The position numbers and the translations under genes were made by a program. Below, in pieces: positions 47,850 through 58,457 of a stretch of DNA of 64,000 nt. Each line of letters begins with the position of its first letter. The first letter of the stretch is position 1. This DNA comes from Streptomyces sp. B21-083 (GTDB taxonomy: Bacteria > Actinomycetota > Actinomycetes > Streptomycetales > Streptomycetaceae): positions 3,162,001-3,226,000 of the forward strand of contig NZ_JARUND010000002.1 in assembly GCF_036898825.1 (NCBI RefSeq), read 5' to 3'. The notes beneath the pieces were generated by a model that was not told the origin of the DNA, ran no database searches, and saw nothing but the letters and a program-made list of their open reading frames with translations.

Positions 47850-49763
47850 TCAGAGCGCTGCCGAGCCCCGCTCCCGCAGGGCCTGGTCGTACTGCTGGAG
47901 TACCCACAACTCGTTCTGCACGGCGGCCAGTTCGGCCGGGTCGCCGTGGGTGGCCAGGCGGGTGTGAGTGACCTGGACCTGCTGGATGCGGCGTTCCACC
48001 GCTCTGCGGCGGACCATGACCAACTGGTCGCTCGCGTACACGTCGTCGACGGTTTTGCGCATGATCGCCTCGACCGCCAGCTCCGTCACCATGGCCCGGA
48101 CCGTGTTGTCCGGGGCGATCTCGCGGACCCGGACCAGGTACTCCTGGGGGTCCTGGGCGCCGAACTCCGCGCCACCCGCTTCCATGATCGCCTGGCGTAC
48201 GGCCGCGTAGGGGGCTGCCGTGAACTCGTCGATGCCGTAGGCGTCGAAGGCCGGGGAGACCAGGTCGGGGCGCTGGAGAGCCAGTTTGAGGAGTTCGCGC
48301 TCGGTGGCGTAGACCGGGTTGCGGAGGTTGAGGGCGGGGCCGGAGGGGCCGCCGGAGCGCGCGGAGGTCTGCTCGTACGGCTGGGTCCGGCCCTGCTGTC
48401 CGGTGGGGGCCGGGCCCTTGCCGCCGCGGTCCCGGGCCCAACGGGCAAGCTGGGCCACCCTTTTGACGACGAACTGCGTGTCCAGGATGCCGAGCATGCC
48501 CGCGAGCTGGACCGCCACCTCGTGCTGTGCGCCGCTGTTCTTGATGCGGGCCACGATCGGGGCCGCCTCGTCCAGCGCCGCCGCGCGGCCCCCCGGGGTC
48601 TCCAGGTCGTAGCGGATGGCGATCTGGCGCAGGGCGAACTCGAAGAGAGGGGTGCGGGGTTCGGCGAGTTCCGCGACGGCCTGGTCGCCCTTGGCGAGGC
48701 GCAGGTCGCAGGGGTCCATACCGTCGGGCGCGATCGCGATGTACGTCTCGGCGGCGAACTTCTGGTCGTCCTCGAAGGCGCGCAGCGCCGCCTTCTGGCC
48801 GGCCGCGTCGCCGTCGAAGGTGAAGATCACGCGGGCCGAGCCGTTGTCCATCAGCAGCCGGCGGAGGATCTTGATGTGGTCGGTGCCGAAGGCCGTACCG
48901 CAGGTCGCGATCGCCGTCGTCACGCCGGCCAGATGGCAGGCCATGACGTCCGTGTAGCCCTCGACGACGACCGCGCGGCTCGTCTTCGCGATGTCCTTCT
49001 TGGCGAGGTCGATGCCGTAAAGGACCTGGGACTTCCGGTAGATCGCCGTGTCCGGGGTGTTCAGGTACTTAGGGCCGGTGTCCGCCTCGTACAGCTTTCG
49101 CGCGCCGAAGCCGACGACCTCGCCGCCGATGTCGCGGATCGGCCACATCAGACGGCCCCGGAAGCGGTCGATGGGGCCGCGGCGGCCTTCCTGGGCGATA
49201 CCGGACAGCAGGAGCTCCTTGTCCGAGAAGCCCTTGCCGCGGAGGTAGCGGGTGAGGTGGTCCCAGCCCTGGGGGCTGTAGCCGACGGAGAAGTGTTCGG
49301 CGGCCGACTGGTCGAAGCCCCGCTCCGCGAGGAACTTGCGGCCCGCGTCCGCCTCGGAGCTGGTGGCCAGCTGCTCCGCGTACCACTGGGCGGCGATCTT
49401 GTGGGCCTCGACCAGGCGGATGCGCTCGCCGCGCTGGTGGGTGGGGTTGTAGCCACCCTCCTCGTACCGCAGGGTGATGCCGGCCTGGCCGGCCAGGCGC
49501 TCGACCGACTCGGAGAAGGAGAGGTGGTCGACCTTCATCACGAACGTGATGGTGTCGCCGCCTTCCTGGCAGCCGAAGCAGTGGAACAGTCCCTTGCTCG
49601 GGCTGACCTGGAAGGACGGTGACTTCTCGTCGTGGAAGGGGCACAGGCCCTTGAGGTTGCCGCCGCCCGCGTTACGCAGCTGGAGGTACTCGGACACCAC
49701 GGCGTCGATCGGGACCGCGTCCCGAACCGCCTTCACGTCCTCGTCGTTGATCCTTCCGGCCAC
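47850..49763 (-). CDS. dnaG: DNA primase DnaG
   Basis: This 637-residue primase makes RNA primers at the replication fork. It has the CHC2 zinc finger (CPFHDEKSPSFQ and HCFGCQEGG), the RNA polymerase core with VVVEGYTDVMA and FDGDAAGQKA (Toprim metal sites), and a C-terminal helicase-binding region. The start is GTG 49763. It precedes the sigma gene by about 200 bases in the same direction. This order resembles the hrdA-dnaG region of Streptomyces. Confidence 0.95.
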   Translation of the reverse strand: MAGRINDEDVKAVRDAVPIDAVVSEYLQLRNAGGGNLKGLCPFHDEKSPSFQVSPSKGLFHCFGCQEGGDTITFVMKVDHLSFSESVERLAGQAGITLRYEEGGYNPTHQRGERIRLVEAHKIAAQWYAEQLATSSEADAGRKFLAERGFDQSAAEHFSVGYSPQGWDHLTRYLRGKGFSDKELLLSGIAQEGRRGPIDRFRGRLMWPIRDIGGEVVGFGARKLYEADTGPKYLNTPDTAIYRKSQVLYGIDLAKKDIAKTSRAVVVEGYTDVMACHLAGVTTAIATCGTAFGTDHIKILRRLLMDNGSARVIFTFDGDAAGQKAALRAFEDDQKFAAETYIAIAPDGMDPCDLRLAKGDQAVAELAEPRTPLFEFALRQIAIRYDLETPGGRAAALDEAAPIVARIKNSGAQHEVAVQLAGMLGILDTQFVVKRVAQLARWARDRGGKGPAPTGQQGRTQPYEQTSARSGGPSGPALNLRNPVYATERELLKLALQRPDLVSPAFDAYGIDEFTAAPYAAVRQAIMEAGGAEFGAQDPQEYLVRVREIAPDNTVRAMVTELAVEAIMRKTVDDVYASDQLVMVRRRAVERRIQQVQVTHTRLATHGDPAELAAVQNELWVLQQYDQALRERGSAAL

Positions 49764-49821
49764 GCAGTGATTCTACGGTGGCGGACCGACAGTGCTGTGA
49801 CAGTCCCGGGCCCCGCCACGG

Positions 49822-51087
49822 CTACGGGACGAGGGTGTCCAGCGGTACGCGCGGGTCCGCCAGGGCCTCCGTGTCCAGCTGGGCCCGGGATCGGATGAGC
49901 TGCTGGATGGGCTCTGTGACGTCCCACACGTTCACGTTCATCCCGGCCAGCACCCGGCCCTCCTTCACCCAGAAGGCGATGAACTCGCGCTTGCCCGCGT
50001 CTCCCCGGATCACCACCTGGTCGTACGAGCCCGGGGGCGCCCAGCCCGAGTACTCCATGCCCATGTCGTACTGGTCGGAGAAGAAATAGGGCACGCGGTC
50101 GTACGTCGATTCGCGGCCCAGCATCGAGCGGGCCGCCGCCGGGCCGCCGTTGAGGGCGTTGGCCCAGTGTTCGACCCGCAGCCTGGTGTCGAACAGGGCG
50201 TGGTGGAAGGCGGCCACGTCACCGGCCGCGTAGATGTCGGGGTCGGAGGTGCGCAGGCGTTCGTCGACCTCGATGCCGCCGCCGTACGCGCGGTCGGCGA
50301 GGGTCAGGCCGGCCGCCTCCGCCAGTCCCGTGCGCGGCGCCGCCCCGATGGCCGCCAGGACGTCGTGGGCCGGGTGCTCCTCGCCGTCGTCCGTACGGGC
50401 CGCGAGGACCATGCCGTCCTGGCCGACGATCTCCGTCAGGCGGGCGCCGAAGTGGAAACGCACGCCGTGCTCGCGGTGCAGCTCGGCGAAGACATTGCCC
50501 AGCTCGGGGCCGAGGACCGAGTGCAGCGGGGTCGAGGACGGCTCGACGACGGTCACCTCGGCGCCGTACTCCCGCGCCGCCGCCGCGACCTCCAGGCCGA
50601 TCCAGCCGGCGCCGGCGATCACGAGGTGGCCGTTGTCGCGGCCCAGGGCGGCCAGGACGCCCTTGAGGCGCTCGGCGTGCGCGAGGCGGCGCAGATGGTG
50701 GACGCCGGCCAGGCCCGTCCCGGGGATGTCGAGGCGGCGCGGCTCGGCGCCGGTGGCGATGAGCAGTTTGTCGTAGTTGACGAGGGTGCCGTCGTCGCCG
50801 AACCGGACCGTCTTCGCCGTACGGTCGATGGCGTCGACGGTCTGGCCGAGGTGGAGTTCGATGTCGTTGCGCGCGTACCAGGCGGGTTCGTGGACGAAGA
50901 CGCTGTCGCGCTCCTCCTTGCCGAGGAGGTAGCCCTTGGAGAGCGGGGGTCGCTCGTACGGGTGGTCGCGTTCGTCGCAGATCAGTATCACGCGGCCCGT
51001 GAAACCCTCCGTCCGGAGCGTCTCGGCCGCCTTGGCGCCGGCCAGTCCGCCTCCGACGATGACGAATGTCTGATCCGCGTCGACCAC
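49822..51087 (-). CDS. FAD-dependent NAD(P)H:ferredoxin reductase-type oxidoreductase
   Basis: This 421-residue flavoprotein starts at GTG 51087; GAGGAGG lies six bases upstream, which excludes the longer frame. It has two Rossmann motifs: FVIVGGGLAGAKAAETLR for FAD and HLVIAGAGWIGLEVAAAA for NAD(P)H. The second FAD site is SDPDIYAAGDVA. The order matches rubredoxin/ferredoxin reductases that feed cytochromes P450 or dioxygenases. A P450 gene lies 7 kb to the right but is not in an operon with it. Confidence 0.88.
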   Translation of the reverse strand: MVDADQTFVIVGGGLAGAKAAETLRTEGFTGRVILICDERDHPYERPPLSKGYLLGKEERDSVFVHEPAWYARNDIELHLGQTVDAIDRTAKTVRFGDDGTLVNYDKLLIATGAEPRRLDIPGTGLAGVHHLRRLAHAERLKGVLAALGRDNGHLVIAGAGWIGLEVAAAAREYGAEVTVVEPSSTPLHSVLGPELGNVFAELHREHGVRFHFGARLTEIVGQDGMVLAARTDDGEEHPAHDVLAAIGAAPRTGLAEAAGLTLADRAYGGGIEVDERLRTSDPDIYAAGDVAAFHHALFDTRLRVEHWANALNGGPAAARSMLGRESTYDRVPYFFSDQYDMGMEYSGWAPPGSYDQVVIRGDAGKREFIAFWVKEGRVLAGMNVNVWDVTEPIQQLIRSRAQLDTEALADPRVPLDTLVP

Positions 51088-51342
51088 TTCATGCCTCCTC
51101 GTAATAACGGATGCCACGTGTTGCCCGTGTCGCGTGATGCTCGTGTTCGTGTTCGTGCCTTGTGTACGGACGCCCCCTGGCGAGCGTCCCGCACGGAGTG
51201 TGATGGGGGAAGAGGGTGTGGCCCGATCAGGCCACGCAGGGTCACATTTGTGTCATATGCAGGCCGGATAGGGTCGGATATTGCTGGATACCGCGCCGGA
51301 TACGGGTCATACAAGCCATAGGAGTCACAGGAGCCATAGGGG
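51088..51342. other. Non-coding gap with short repeats
   Basis: No gene was seen. Tandem 9-bp units CATAGGAGT, CACAGGAGC and CATAGGGGT lie at 51317-51343, right after the dgt stop. GTGTTCGTGTTCGTG lies near 51140-51160. The divergence of functions suggests the oxidoreductase promoter is here, but no clear box was found. Confidence 0.5.
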
Positions 51343-52716
51343 TCATATGCGGCCCGTCAGGCGGGCGTGCAGCGAACGCGCCGACGCGTCGGTGAGGGAC
51401 GCGATCTGGTCGACGATCACCCGCTTGCGCGCCCTGTCGTCGGCCGCCTCGTCGAACAGCGCGCGGAACTGGGGGTCCAGGCCGTCCGGGGCCCGGGCGG
51501 TGAGGGCCTCGGCGAGTTCGGCGACGACGACACGCTGGTCCGCGCGGAGCAGTTCCTGTTCGGCGCGCTGCATCACGTACCGGTCGGCGACCGCCTTGAG
51601 GACCGCGCACTCCAGCCGCGCCGCGCGCGGGACGACCAGTTCCGCCGCGTACCGCGTGAGCCGGCCAGCGCCGTACGCCGCGCGCGTGGCGCCCTCCGCG
51701 GCCAGGCAGAAGCGGCCGATGAGCTGGCTGGTGGCGTCCTTCAGCCGGGCCTGGGCGACGGCCGTGCCGTCGTAGCCGTGCGGCCACCACTCCTGGTCGA
51801 GGAGGCGGTCGAGGGCCTCGGCGAGTTCGGCGGGGTCGGTGTCGGCGGCCACGTACCGACCGGTGGCGACCCGGAAGATCTCCTGGCGCTCGGGCTCGGC
51901 GTGCAGGCAGTTGGGGTCGATGTGCCCGGCGTGGAGGCCGTCCTCGACGTCGTGCACCGAGTACGCCACGTCGTCCGCCCAGTCCATGACCTGGGCCTCG
52001 AAGGTCGTACGCGTACCGGGGGCGCCCTGGCGGACCCAGTCGAAGACCGGCCGGTCGTCGTCGTAGACACCGAACTTCGGGGACGCCGGGTCGGTGGGGT
52101 GCGCGCCGCGCGGCCAGGGGTACTTGGTGGCGGCGTCGAGGGTGGCCCGGGTGAGGTTGAGGCCCACGCTGACCAGTTCACCGGTGGTTCCGGATTCGCC
52201 CGTGGCTTCGAGACGTGCGCGGTTGACGAAGCGCTTCGGTTCGATCCGGGTGAGGAGTCTGAGGGACTGGGCGTTGCCCTCGAAGCCGCCGCAGTCCGCC
52301 GCGAACTCGTTGAGGGCCTGTTCGCCGTTGTGCCCGAAGGGCGGGTGGCCGAGGTCGTGCGAGAGACAGGCCGCTTCGACGAGGTCGGGATCGCAGCCGA
52401 GGGCGGCGCCCAGTTCGCGGCCGACCTGGGCGCATTCCAGGGAGTGCGTGAGGCGGGTGCGGGGGCTGGCGTCCCAGATCTGACTGCGGGTGCCAGGGGT
52501 CACGACCTGGGTCTTGCCTGCGAGCCGTCGTAGGGCCGAGGAGTGCAGTACGCGGGCGCGGTCGCGTTGGAAGGCGGTGCGGCCGGGGCGTTTGTCGGGC
52601 TCGGCGGCCCAGCGGGCGACTGCCGTCGGGGCGTAGGCGGTGGGGGTGGTGTCGTTTTCGGGGGGTTGGGGGGTGTGGGTGCTGTTGGTGCCTGTGCCTG
52701 TACTTGTGCCTTCCAT
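51343..52716 (-). CDS. dgt: Deoxyguanosinetriphosphate triphosphohydrolase (Dgt-like)
   Basis: This 457-residue HD-domain enzyme releases triphosphate from dGTP. Motifs: [25 protein letters not shown] (first His of the HD site), [16 protein letters not shown] (HD pair), [17 protein letters not shown] (later Asp). ATG 52716 is chosen; the frame reads through far upstream but that part is a shadow of the divergent chromosome region. It lies between the oxidoreductase and cbiX genes on the minus strand. Such enzymes are often beside dnaG in Streptomyces. Confidence 0.92.
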   Translation of the reverse strand: MEGTSTGTGTNSTHTPQPPENDTTPTAYAPTAVARWAAEPDKRPGRTAFQRDRARVLHSSALRRLAGKTQVVTPGTRSQIWDASPRTRLTHSLECAQVGRELGAALGCDPDLVEAACLSHDLGHPPFGHNGEQALNEFAADCGGFEGNAQSLRLLTRIEPKRFVNRARLEATGESGTTGELVSVGLNLTRATLDAATKYPWPRGAHPTDPASPKFGVYDDDRPVFDWVRQGAPGTRTTFEAQVMDWADDVAYSVHDVEDGLHAGHIDPNCLHAEPERQEIFRVATGRYVAADTDPAELAEALDRLLDQEWWPHGYDGTAVAQARLKDATSQLIGRFCLAAEGATRAAYGAGRLTRYAAELVVPRAARLECAVLKAVADRYVMQRAEQELLRADQRVVVAELAEALTARAPDGLDPQFRALFDEAADDRARKRVIVDQIASLTDASARSLHARLTGRI

Positions 52717-52794
52717 GGTTCGACAGTAAGGGCAGGAACTGACAATTTGGGCGTGTGGATGCGCCTGCGCGTCTGCCGGGGGTTGTTTCGTTCG

Positions 52795-52840
52795 CGGGTG
52801 CGGGTCCGTTGTGGCTTGTCGCGCGGTTCCTCGCGCCCCT
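52795..52840. repeat. Streptomyces intergenic repeat
   Basis: The sequence GCGGGTGCGGGTCCGTTGTG followed by GCTTGTCGCGCGGTTCCTCGCGCCCC is a variant of a very common Streptomyces intergenic motif. It fills the gap between cbiX and dgt and may form a terminator. Confidence 0.55.
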
Positions 52841-53747
52841 AGATAGCGGGCGCCAGTTCTCTCGCTGCCGGCGATTCCTGGGTCGCTGTTGCCTGGTCGT
52901 AGCGGTGGAGGATGAGGTCGGCCATTGCCGGGTGGGCGCCCAGGGGGGCCGCGGCGATCCAGGGGGCGGCCTCGGCGCACTCCGTGGCGAAGCGGCCCGG
53001 GGCCGTGAAGTACGAGGCCACGGCGACCCGGTGGCGGCCTCGGGCGGCCAGGGCGCGGACGGCGGCGGGGACGCTCGGCGCGGCGGTGGTGGCGTACGCG
53101 GGTACGACGGGCACGCCCAGGCGTTCGGCGAGGAGCTGGGCGGTGCGGTGGGTGTCGATGTCCGAGTCGGGGTCGCGGGAACCCGCGGCGGCGAGGACGA
53201 CCGCGCTCGACCGGCGCTGCTCGGCGGTCATCCGGTCGCGCCAGCCGGCCTCGACGAGGCGGGCGTGCAGGGTCTCGACGAGCAGGGGGTGCGGACCGAG
53301 GGGGGTGGCCACGCGCGTGCGTGCCGATGCCGCCGCGGCCATCTCCGGGATGTCGTGCTTGACGTGGTAGCCGCGGCTGAGCAGCAACGGTACGAGGACG
53401 GCCTCGGCGGTGCCGAGTCCCGCGAGCGTGTCCGGGAGCAGGGGCGCGTTCAGCTCGATGTGCCCCAGGTGCACGGCCAGGTCGGGGCGCAGTGCGCGGA
53501 CGCGTTCGGCGAGCGCGCCCACGGTGCTCAGGGCGCGCGGGTCGCGGCTGCCGTGGCCCACGAGGACGAGGGCGGGCGGGGCGGGGCGACGGCTGCCGTC
53601 GAGTGCGACGAGGCTGAGCCGGCTGCCGAGCCGGCTGGTGATCCGGTCCATGATGTGCGCCGAACTGTCGAGGTGGGCGCCTCCGGGGGGCCGGGGGCTC
53701 TGCGGGGGCTGCTGGGACTCGTCGTGTGGAGGGGGCGAGGCCGTCAT
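52839..53747 (-). CDS. cbiX: Sirohydrochlorin chelatase (CbiX/SirB-like)
   Basis: This 302-residue protein starts at ATG 53747; an upstream frame is less likely. It consists of two similar halves, each with a chelatase strand-loop: [17 protein letters not shown] with the metal His near residue 67, and [15 protein letters not shown]. It inserts cobalt or iron into sirohydrochlorin for cobalamin or siroheme. The nitrate reductase gene a little to the right makes siroheme a reasonable end product, since nitrite reductase needs it. This link is inference. Confidence 0.85.
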   Translation of the reverse strand: MTASPPPHDESQQPPQSPRPPGGAHLDSSAHIMDRITSRLGSRLSLVALDGSRRPAPPALVLVGHGSRDPRALSTVGALAERVRALRPDLAVHLGHIELNAPLLPDTLAGLGTAEAVLVPLLLSRGYHVKHDIPEMAAAASARTRVATPLGPHPLLVETLHARLVEAGWRDRMTAEQRRSSAVVLAAAGSRDPDSDIDTHRTAQLLAERLGVPVVPAYATTAAPSVPAAVRALAARGRHRVAVASYFTAPGRFATECAEAAPWIAAAPLGAHPAMADLILHRYDQATATQESPAARELAPAI

Positions 53748-53958
53748 GTACCGATCGTGACGGTACGAGGTTGCCACGCCGTTGCGCAGTGATGACGGGT
53801 CTTTTCCGGGGGTTCACGGTGCGGGGCAAGGGGTGTGTGAGGTGGTTTGACCTGCGGTTTCCTGCGGGCGAGTGAAGCTGGTCACGCCGAGGGCGGCGAA
53901 CCGGGGCGGTGTCGGGGGCGTCTTTCTTGATCGAAGGCCACCTGGGAGGACCCGTGCG

Positions 53959-54714
53959 ATGAGCAGTCCGATGAGCAGTCCGAAGGCGCGCAGACGGTTG
54001 TTGTCGCCGACCTGGGCGCGGCGTGTTTGGGGCCGGGTTCGCGTGCGGGTTCGGATGCCTCGTACGAGGGCCGGTCAGCGGCGGGCCGTGCAGGTCGTGA
54101 TGTCGCTGTGCGTGCTGGCGTTGCTCCCCTCCACGTGGATGTTCGTCGCCACGGGCGACCGGCTGCGCGATGTGTCGGACGTGCCACGTACCAATGTCGC
54201 CGTCGTCTTCGGTGCCGGGTTGTGGGGCGGGGAGCCGTCCCCCTATCTCGCGCACCGGCTGGACGCGGCGGCGGAGCTGTACCGGGCCGGGCGGGTCAGA
54301 GTGGTCCTCGTCACCGGGGACAACAGCCGGCAGGACTACGACGAGCCGGACGCGATGCGGGCGTATCTGACGCGGCACGGGGTGCCGGACGGGCGGATCG
54401 TGAGCGACTACGCCGGGTTCGACACCTGGGACTCCTGCGTCCGGGCGAAGAAGATCTTCGGGGTCGACCGGGCCGTGCTGATCAGTCAGGGCTTCCATAT
54501 TCGTCGTGCGGTCGCGTTGTGCGAGGCGGCGGGGGTGGAGTCGTACGGGGTCGGGGTCGAGGCCAAACATGACGTGACCTGGTACTACGGCGGGGCGCGG
54601 GAGATCCTCGCGGCGAGCAAGGCGGCATTGGACGCGGTGTTCAAGCCCGATCCGCGGTTCCTGGGGCCGGTGGAGGTGGGAGTCCAGCGCGCGTTGCGGG
54701 TGGACGCGGGCTGA
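53959..54714 (+). CDS. SanA-like DUF218 membrane protein
   Basis: This 251-residue protein starts at ATG 53959 with GGGAGG upstream. A basic N-terminus leads into one hydrophobic segment ([19 protein letters not shown]). The extracytoplasmic DUF218 domain follows: [38 protein letters not shown] and [16 protein letters not shown], then [13 protein letters not shown]. Proteins of this type (SanA, YdcF) affect envelope permeability and antibiotic resistance in other bacteria. It is divergent from cbiX. Confidence 0.82.
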   Translation: MSSPMSSPKARRRLLSPTWARRVWGRVRVRVRMPRTRAGQRRAVQVVMSLCVLALLPSTWMFVATGDRLRDVSDVPRTNVAVVFGAGLWGGEPSPYLAHRLDAAAELYRAGRVRVVLVTGDNSRQDYDEPDAMRAYLTRHGVPDGRIVSDYAGFDTWDSCVRAKKIFGVDRAVLISQGFHIRRAVALCEAAGVESYGVGVEAKHDVTWYYGGAREILAASKAALDAVFKPDPRFLGPVEVGVQRALRVDAG

Positions 54715-54720
54715 GCGGCG

Positions 54721-54760
54721 GGGGACCTCACCGGCGTCCTCGGTCCCCCGGGAGGTCCCC
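54721..54760. terminator. Hairpin after SanA-like gene
   Basis: GGGGACCTC (54721-54729) and GAGGTCCCC (54752-54760) form a perfect 9-bp stem with a GC-rich inner loop that could pair further. It lies 7 bases past the stop of the SanA-like gene. Confidence 0.55.
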
Positions 54761-54771
54761 GTGCCTGCTGT

Positions 54772-54798
54772 GTAACGGGGTGCGTTCCGGGGTGTAAC
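54772..54798 (+). promoter_or_regulatory. GlnR-like operator upstream of nasA
   Basis: GTAAC at 54772-54776 and 54794-54798 lie exactly 22 bp apart, the spacing of the a-sites in Streptomyces GlnR boxes (gTnAC-n6-GaAAC, repeated). The b-sites are poor here. The site ends 24 bases before the nasA start. GlnR activates nasA in S. coelicolor. Confidence 0.5.
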
Positions 54799-54821
54799 AC
54801 GGGCGCCGCACGCTGGGCGGT

Positions 54822-57020
54822 ATGGAGACCTCCGTGACGCCCACGCACTGCCCGTACTGCGCCCTGCAGTGCGGTATGAACCTCACGCCGGTCGCGGGCG
54901 GGGGCGTCACGGTCTCCGAGCGCGTCGACTTCCCGGTGAACCGTGGCGCCCTGTGCGGCAAGGGGCGCACCGCGCCCGCGCTGCTGTCGCCGGCGCTGCG
55001 GCTGACCGAGCCGCTCGTCCGGCGTGACGGGGTCCTCGTGCCCGCCTCCTGGGAGGAGGCGCTGGACCGGGTCGCCGAGGGACTGACCCGCACGCGTACG
55101 GAGCATGGCCCGGACGCGTGCGGTGTCTTCGGCGGCGGTGGGCTGACGAACGAGAAGGCCTACGCGCTCGGCAAGTTCGCGCGGGTCGTCCTCCAGACCT
55201 CCCAGATCGACTACAACGGGCGTTTCTGCATGTCCTCCGCCGCCGCTGCCGGGAACAAGGCGTTCGGGATCGACCGGGGGCTGCCCTTCCCGATGGAGGA
55301 CATTCCCAAGACCGGCTGCGTCATCCTCGTCGGCTCCAATCTCGCCGAGACCATGCCGCCCGCCCTCCGCTACTTCGCCGAGCTCAAGGAGAACGGGGGG
55401 ACGCTGATCGTCATCGATCCGCGTCGGACCCGTACCGCCGAACAGGCCGACCTGCATCTCGCGCCGCGTCCGGGCACCGATCTCGCCCTCGCCCTGGGCC
55501 TGTTGCACCTGATCGTGTCCCAGGGGCGCACCGACGAGGCGTTCATCGAGGAGCGGACCAGCGGCTGGGAGGAGACGCGGGCGGCGGCGATGGCCCACTG
55601 GCCGGAGTACGTGGAGCGGATCACCGGGGTGCCTGTTCCCCAACTCCGGGAAGCTGTACGGATGTTCTGCGAGCCGTCCGCCGCCATGGTGCTCACGGCT
55701 CGCGGACCCGAGCAGCAGTCCAAGGGGACGGACACGGTGGGGGCGTGGATCAACCTGTGCCTGGCGACCGGGCGTTCGGGGCGGCCCTACTCCGGATACG
55801 GGTGCCTGACCGGGCAGGGCAACGGGCAGGGCGGTCGTGAACACGGTCAGAAAGCCGACCAGTTGCCCGGCTATCGCAAGCTGACCGACCCGGAGGCGCG
55901 GCGCCATGTGGCCGGCGTGTGGGGCGTCGACCCCGACTCGCTGCCCGGGCCCGGGCTGAGCGCGTACGAGCTGCTCGACGCGCTCGGCTCCGACATCCGT
56001 TCGCTGCTGCTGATGGGGTCCAACCCGGTGGTGTCCGCACCCCGGGCCGCGCACATCCAACAGCGCCTGGAGTCATTGGACTTCCTCGCTGTCGCGGATG
56101 TCGTGCTGTCCGAGACGGCCGCGCTCGCCGATGTCGTCCTCCCGGTGACCCAGTGGGCGGAGGAGACCGGGACGACCACCAATCTGGAGGGTCGGGTGCT
56201 GCTGCGCCGGCAGGCCGTCACTCCCCCGGACGGTGTCCGCAGCGACCTGTACGTCCTGCACCAACTCGCCGCCCGCGCCGGGGTGGAGAAGGGGTTCCCG
56301 GTCGACCCCGAGGAGGTCTTCGAGGAGTTGCGCCGGGCCAGCGCGGGTGGGATCGCCGACTACTCGGGGATCACCTACCGGCGGCTCGCCGAGGAGAACG
56401 GCGTCTTCTGGCCGTGCCCGGCATTGGAGGAGCGGGAGGACGGGCGAGACGTTCCGTCTCAGGTGCGAGATGTTCCGTCTCCGGTGAAAGACGCTCAGCC
56501 GGAGGCGCGGGATGGTCAACCGCAGGTGCGGGACGACCGGCCACTGTCAGCGCCGCATCCCGGTTCCCCCCGTCTCTTCCTCGACCGGTTCGCCACCGAG
56601 GACGGGCGGGCCCGGTTCGCGCCCGTGACGTACCGGGCGATCGCCGAGGAGCCCGACGCCGAGTACCCGGTGCTGCTGACCACCGGGCGGGTCGTGGCCC
56701 AGTACCAGTCCGGGGCCCAGACGCGGCGCGTCGACGAGCTGAACGCCGCCGCGCCCGGACCGTTCGTGGAACTGCACCCCCGGCTCGCCGCGCGGCTGGG
56801 GGCCGGCGAGGGGGATGCCATCGCCGTGGTGTCGCGGCGTGGGCGGGCGGTGGCGCCGGCGCGGATCACCACCTCGATCCGCCCCGACACCGTCTTCATG
56901 CCCTTCCACTGGCCGGGCGAGGGCCGGGCCAACACGCTGACCAATCCGGCCCTCGACCCGACCTCACGGATGCCGGAGTTCAAGGCGTGCGCGGTACGGC
57001 TGGAGACCGTACGCCCTTGA
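54822..57020 (+). CDS. nasA: Assimilatory nitrate reductase, molybdopterin subunit
   Basis: This 732-residue molybdopterin oxidoreductase reduces nitrate to nitrite in the cytoplasm. The N-terminal 4Fe-4S motif is [12 protein letters not shown] then GALCGKG. The Mo-cofactor region has [38 protein letters not shown] and [20 protein letters not shown]. The C-terminal domain ends with [17 protein letters not shown]. Around residues 540-575 it carries an unusual run of short charged repeats with VRD/VKD/ARD units, in a linker before the last domain. No NasB partner follows; a P450 gene on the other strand converges. Confidence 0.9.
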   Translation: METSVTPTHCPYCALQCGMNLTPVAGGGVTVSERVDFPVNRGALCGKGRTAPALLSPALRLTEPLVRRDGVLVPASWEEALDRVAEGLTRTRTEHGPDACGVFGGGGLTNEKAYALGKFARVVLQTSQIDYNGRFCMSSAAAAGNKAFGIDRGLPFPMEDIPKTGCVILVGSNLAETMPPALRYFAELKENGGTLIVIDPRRTRTAEQADLHLAPRPGTDLALALGLLHLIVSQGRTDEAFIEERTSGWEETRAAAMAHWPEYVERITGVPVPQLREAVRMFCEPSAAMVLTARGPEQQSKGTDTVGAWINLCLATGRSGRPYSGYGCLTGQGNGQGGREHGQKADQLPGYRKLTDPEARRHVAGVWGVDPDSLPGPGLSAYELLDALGSDIRSLLLMGSNPVVSAPRAAHIQQRLESLDFLAVADVVLSETAALADVVLPVTQWAEETGTTTNLEGRVLLRRQAVTPPDGVRSDLYVLHQLAARAGVEKGFPVDPEEVFEELRRASAGGIADYSGITYRRLAEENGVFWPCPALEEREDGRDVPSQVRDVPSPVKDAQPEARDGQPQVRDDRPLSAPHPGSPRLFLDRFATEDGRARFAPVTYRAIAEEPDAEYPVLLTTGRVVAQYQSGAQTRRVDELNAAAPGPFVELHPRLAARLGAGEGDAIAVVSRRGRAVAPARITTSIRPDTVFMPFHWPGEGRANTLTNPALDPTSRMPEFKACAVRLETVRP

Positions 57021-57045
57021 GTGGCAGGTGAGTTGGGGCGGCCTG

Positions 57046-58236
57046 CTACCAGGTGACCGGGAGGCTGCGTACGCCGTGGACCGCGCGTCCCTCGTGGGCG
57101 TTCGCCTCCGCCGGGGCCGTCAGCCGTAGCGTCGGCAGTCGGCGGAACAGGGCGGGCAGGGCGATCTGGAGTTCGGCGCGGGCCAGGGCCTGGCCGAGGC
57201 AGTTGTGCAGGCCGTGGCTGAACGTCAGATGCTGCTGAGTGTCCCGGGTGATGTCGAAGGTGTCCGGGTCGGCGAAGGAGCGGGGGTCGCGGTTCGCGGC
57301 CTGCAGCGAGACGACGACACCTTCACCGGCCCGTATGGTGACGCCGCCGATCTCCACGTCCTCGGTGGCGATGCGCCGCATCCCGATGTGAACGACCGTG
57401 AGGTAGCGCAGCAGTTCCTCGATCGCCCCCGGCACCAGCTCCGGATCGGCTTGCAGGGCCGCGAGTTGGGTGGGATGGGCCAGCAGGGTCACCGCGCCGA
57501 GCGACAGCATGCTCGCCGTCGTCTCGTGGCCCGCGATGAGCAGCATCACGGCGAGTCCGGCCGCTTCGGCGGGGGTTGCCTCGCCGGTGGCGACACGTTC
57601 GGACGCGAGCCTGCTCAGCAGATCGTCGCCGGGGTCGGCGGTCTTGGCCGCGAGGAGTTCCATGAGGTAGCCGAACAGTGCTCCCCAGCCCGCCCGCATC
57701 GCCTCGGGTCCGTCGGTCACGGTGGCGAAGGCGGCGGCGTGGCGGTGGATGAACTCCCGGTCCGTGTACGGCACTCCGAGGAGTTCGCAGATGACGAGCA
57801 GCGGGAGCGGCAGGGTGAAGTGCTCCACCAGATCGACGTCCGGTCCCTTTGCCACCAGGTCGTCGATGAGCCGGTCGGTCAACTGCTGGATCGACGGCCG
57901 CAGTTCCTCCGTGCGGCGAAAGGTGAAGTCCGGGATCAGCAGTCGGCGCAGCCGGGTGTGGTCGGGCGCGTCCATGGCGAAGAGCTGGCCCGGGGTGGGC
58001 GGCGGCGGAGTCGGCTGCAGCCCGGGGAACCCCTCCCGGCGGTTCTCCGAGCTGAAACGGGCGTCCGCCAGAACGGCACGAGCGTCCTCGTGCCGGGTGA
58101 CCAGCCAGGGGGTGTTGCCGCCCCAGAGCGCGATACGGCTGAGCCGACCATGATCGCGCAACAGGGCGTATTCGGCGGGCGGATCGAGCAGGGCGGTGCG
58201 CTGCATGGGCAGCGGGGGGAAAGGGGTTTCAGACAT
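57046..58236 (-). CDS. Cytochrome P450
   Basis: This 396-residue soluble P450 starts at ATG 58236. Signatures: the I-helix AGHETTAS, the ExxR in EELLRYL, and the heme ligand FSHGLHNCLGQALAR (FxxGxHxCxGxxLAR). The N-terminal strand region NTPWLVTRHEDARAVLAD is typical of actinomycete monooxygenases (CYP105/107-like). Substrate is unknown and no biosynthetic genes flank it. It converges with nasA and its promoter lies in the 58237-58457 gap. Confidence 0.92.
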   Translation of the reverse strand: MSETPFPPLPMQRTALLDPPAEYALLRDHGRLSRIALWGGNTPWLVTRHEDARAVLADARFSSENRREGFPGLQPTPPPPTPGQLFAMDAPDHTRLRRLLIPDFTFRRTEELRPSIQQLTDRLIDDLVAKGPDVDLVEHFTLPLPLLVICELLGVPYTDREFIHRHAAAFATVTDGPEAMRAGWGALFGYLMELLAAKTADPGDDLLSRLASERVATGEATPAEAAGLAVMLLIAGHETTASMLSLGAVTLLAHPTQLAALQADPELVPGAIEELLRYLTVVHIGMRRIATEDVEIGGVTIRAGEGVVVSLQAANRDPRSFADPDTFDITRDTQQHLTFSHGLHNCLGQALARAELQIALPALFRRLPTLRLTAPAEANAHEGRAVHGVRSLPVTW

Positions 58237-58387
58237 GGTGGGGGTCTCCGCGTGGTGGGGGTCAGGGGTGCGGGGAAGGGGGTGCGTGAAAGAGGGGCGA
58301 CGGCGTGGCTCTGTGGTCGGGGGCGAGGCGCGGTCGTCGGGGCGCACGGCGACGGCTGTGCCGGAGGCACACCCGGTGCACCCCAAC

Positions 58388-58428
58388 GTGACCTGCGCCT
58401 GGACCTGGACCTGGGCCTGGACCTGCGG
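58388..58428. repeat. Hexamer repeats (CCTGGA) in P450 upstream region
   Basis: In the 221-base non-coding gap between the P450 start and eboF stop, the sequence repeats CCTGGA units: GCCTGGACCTGGACCTGGGC then CTGGACCTG. No gene or clear promoter was seen. Function, if any, unknown. Confidence 0.4.
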
Positions 58429-58457
58429 TGAGGCCCGTGCCCAGGCGCCGCCCGTCC

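Noticed and set aside
51343..54570. 1075-residue fusion of dgt with an upstream N-terminal domain
   Set aside because: The first 600 residues are Arg/Pro-rich and antisense to cbiX and the SanA-like gene; the HD enzyme begins at ATG 52716.
58388..58428. Hexamer repeats as a transcription factor array or minisatellite of note
   Set aside because: Short, degenerate and in low-complexity GC-rich DNA; no related gene or operator logic.
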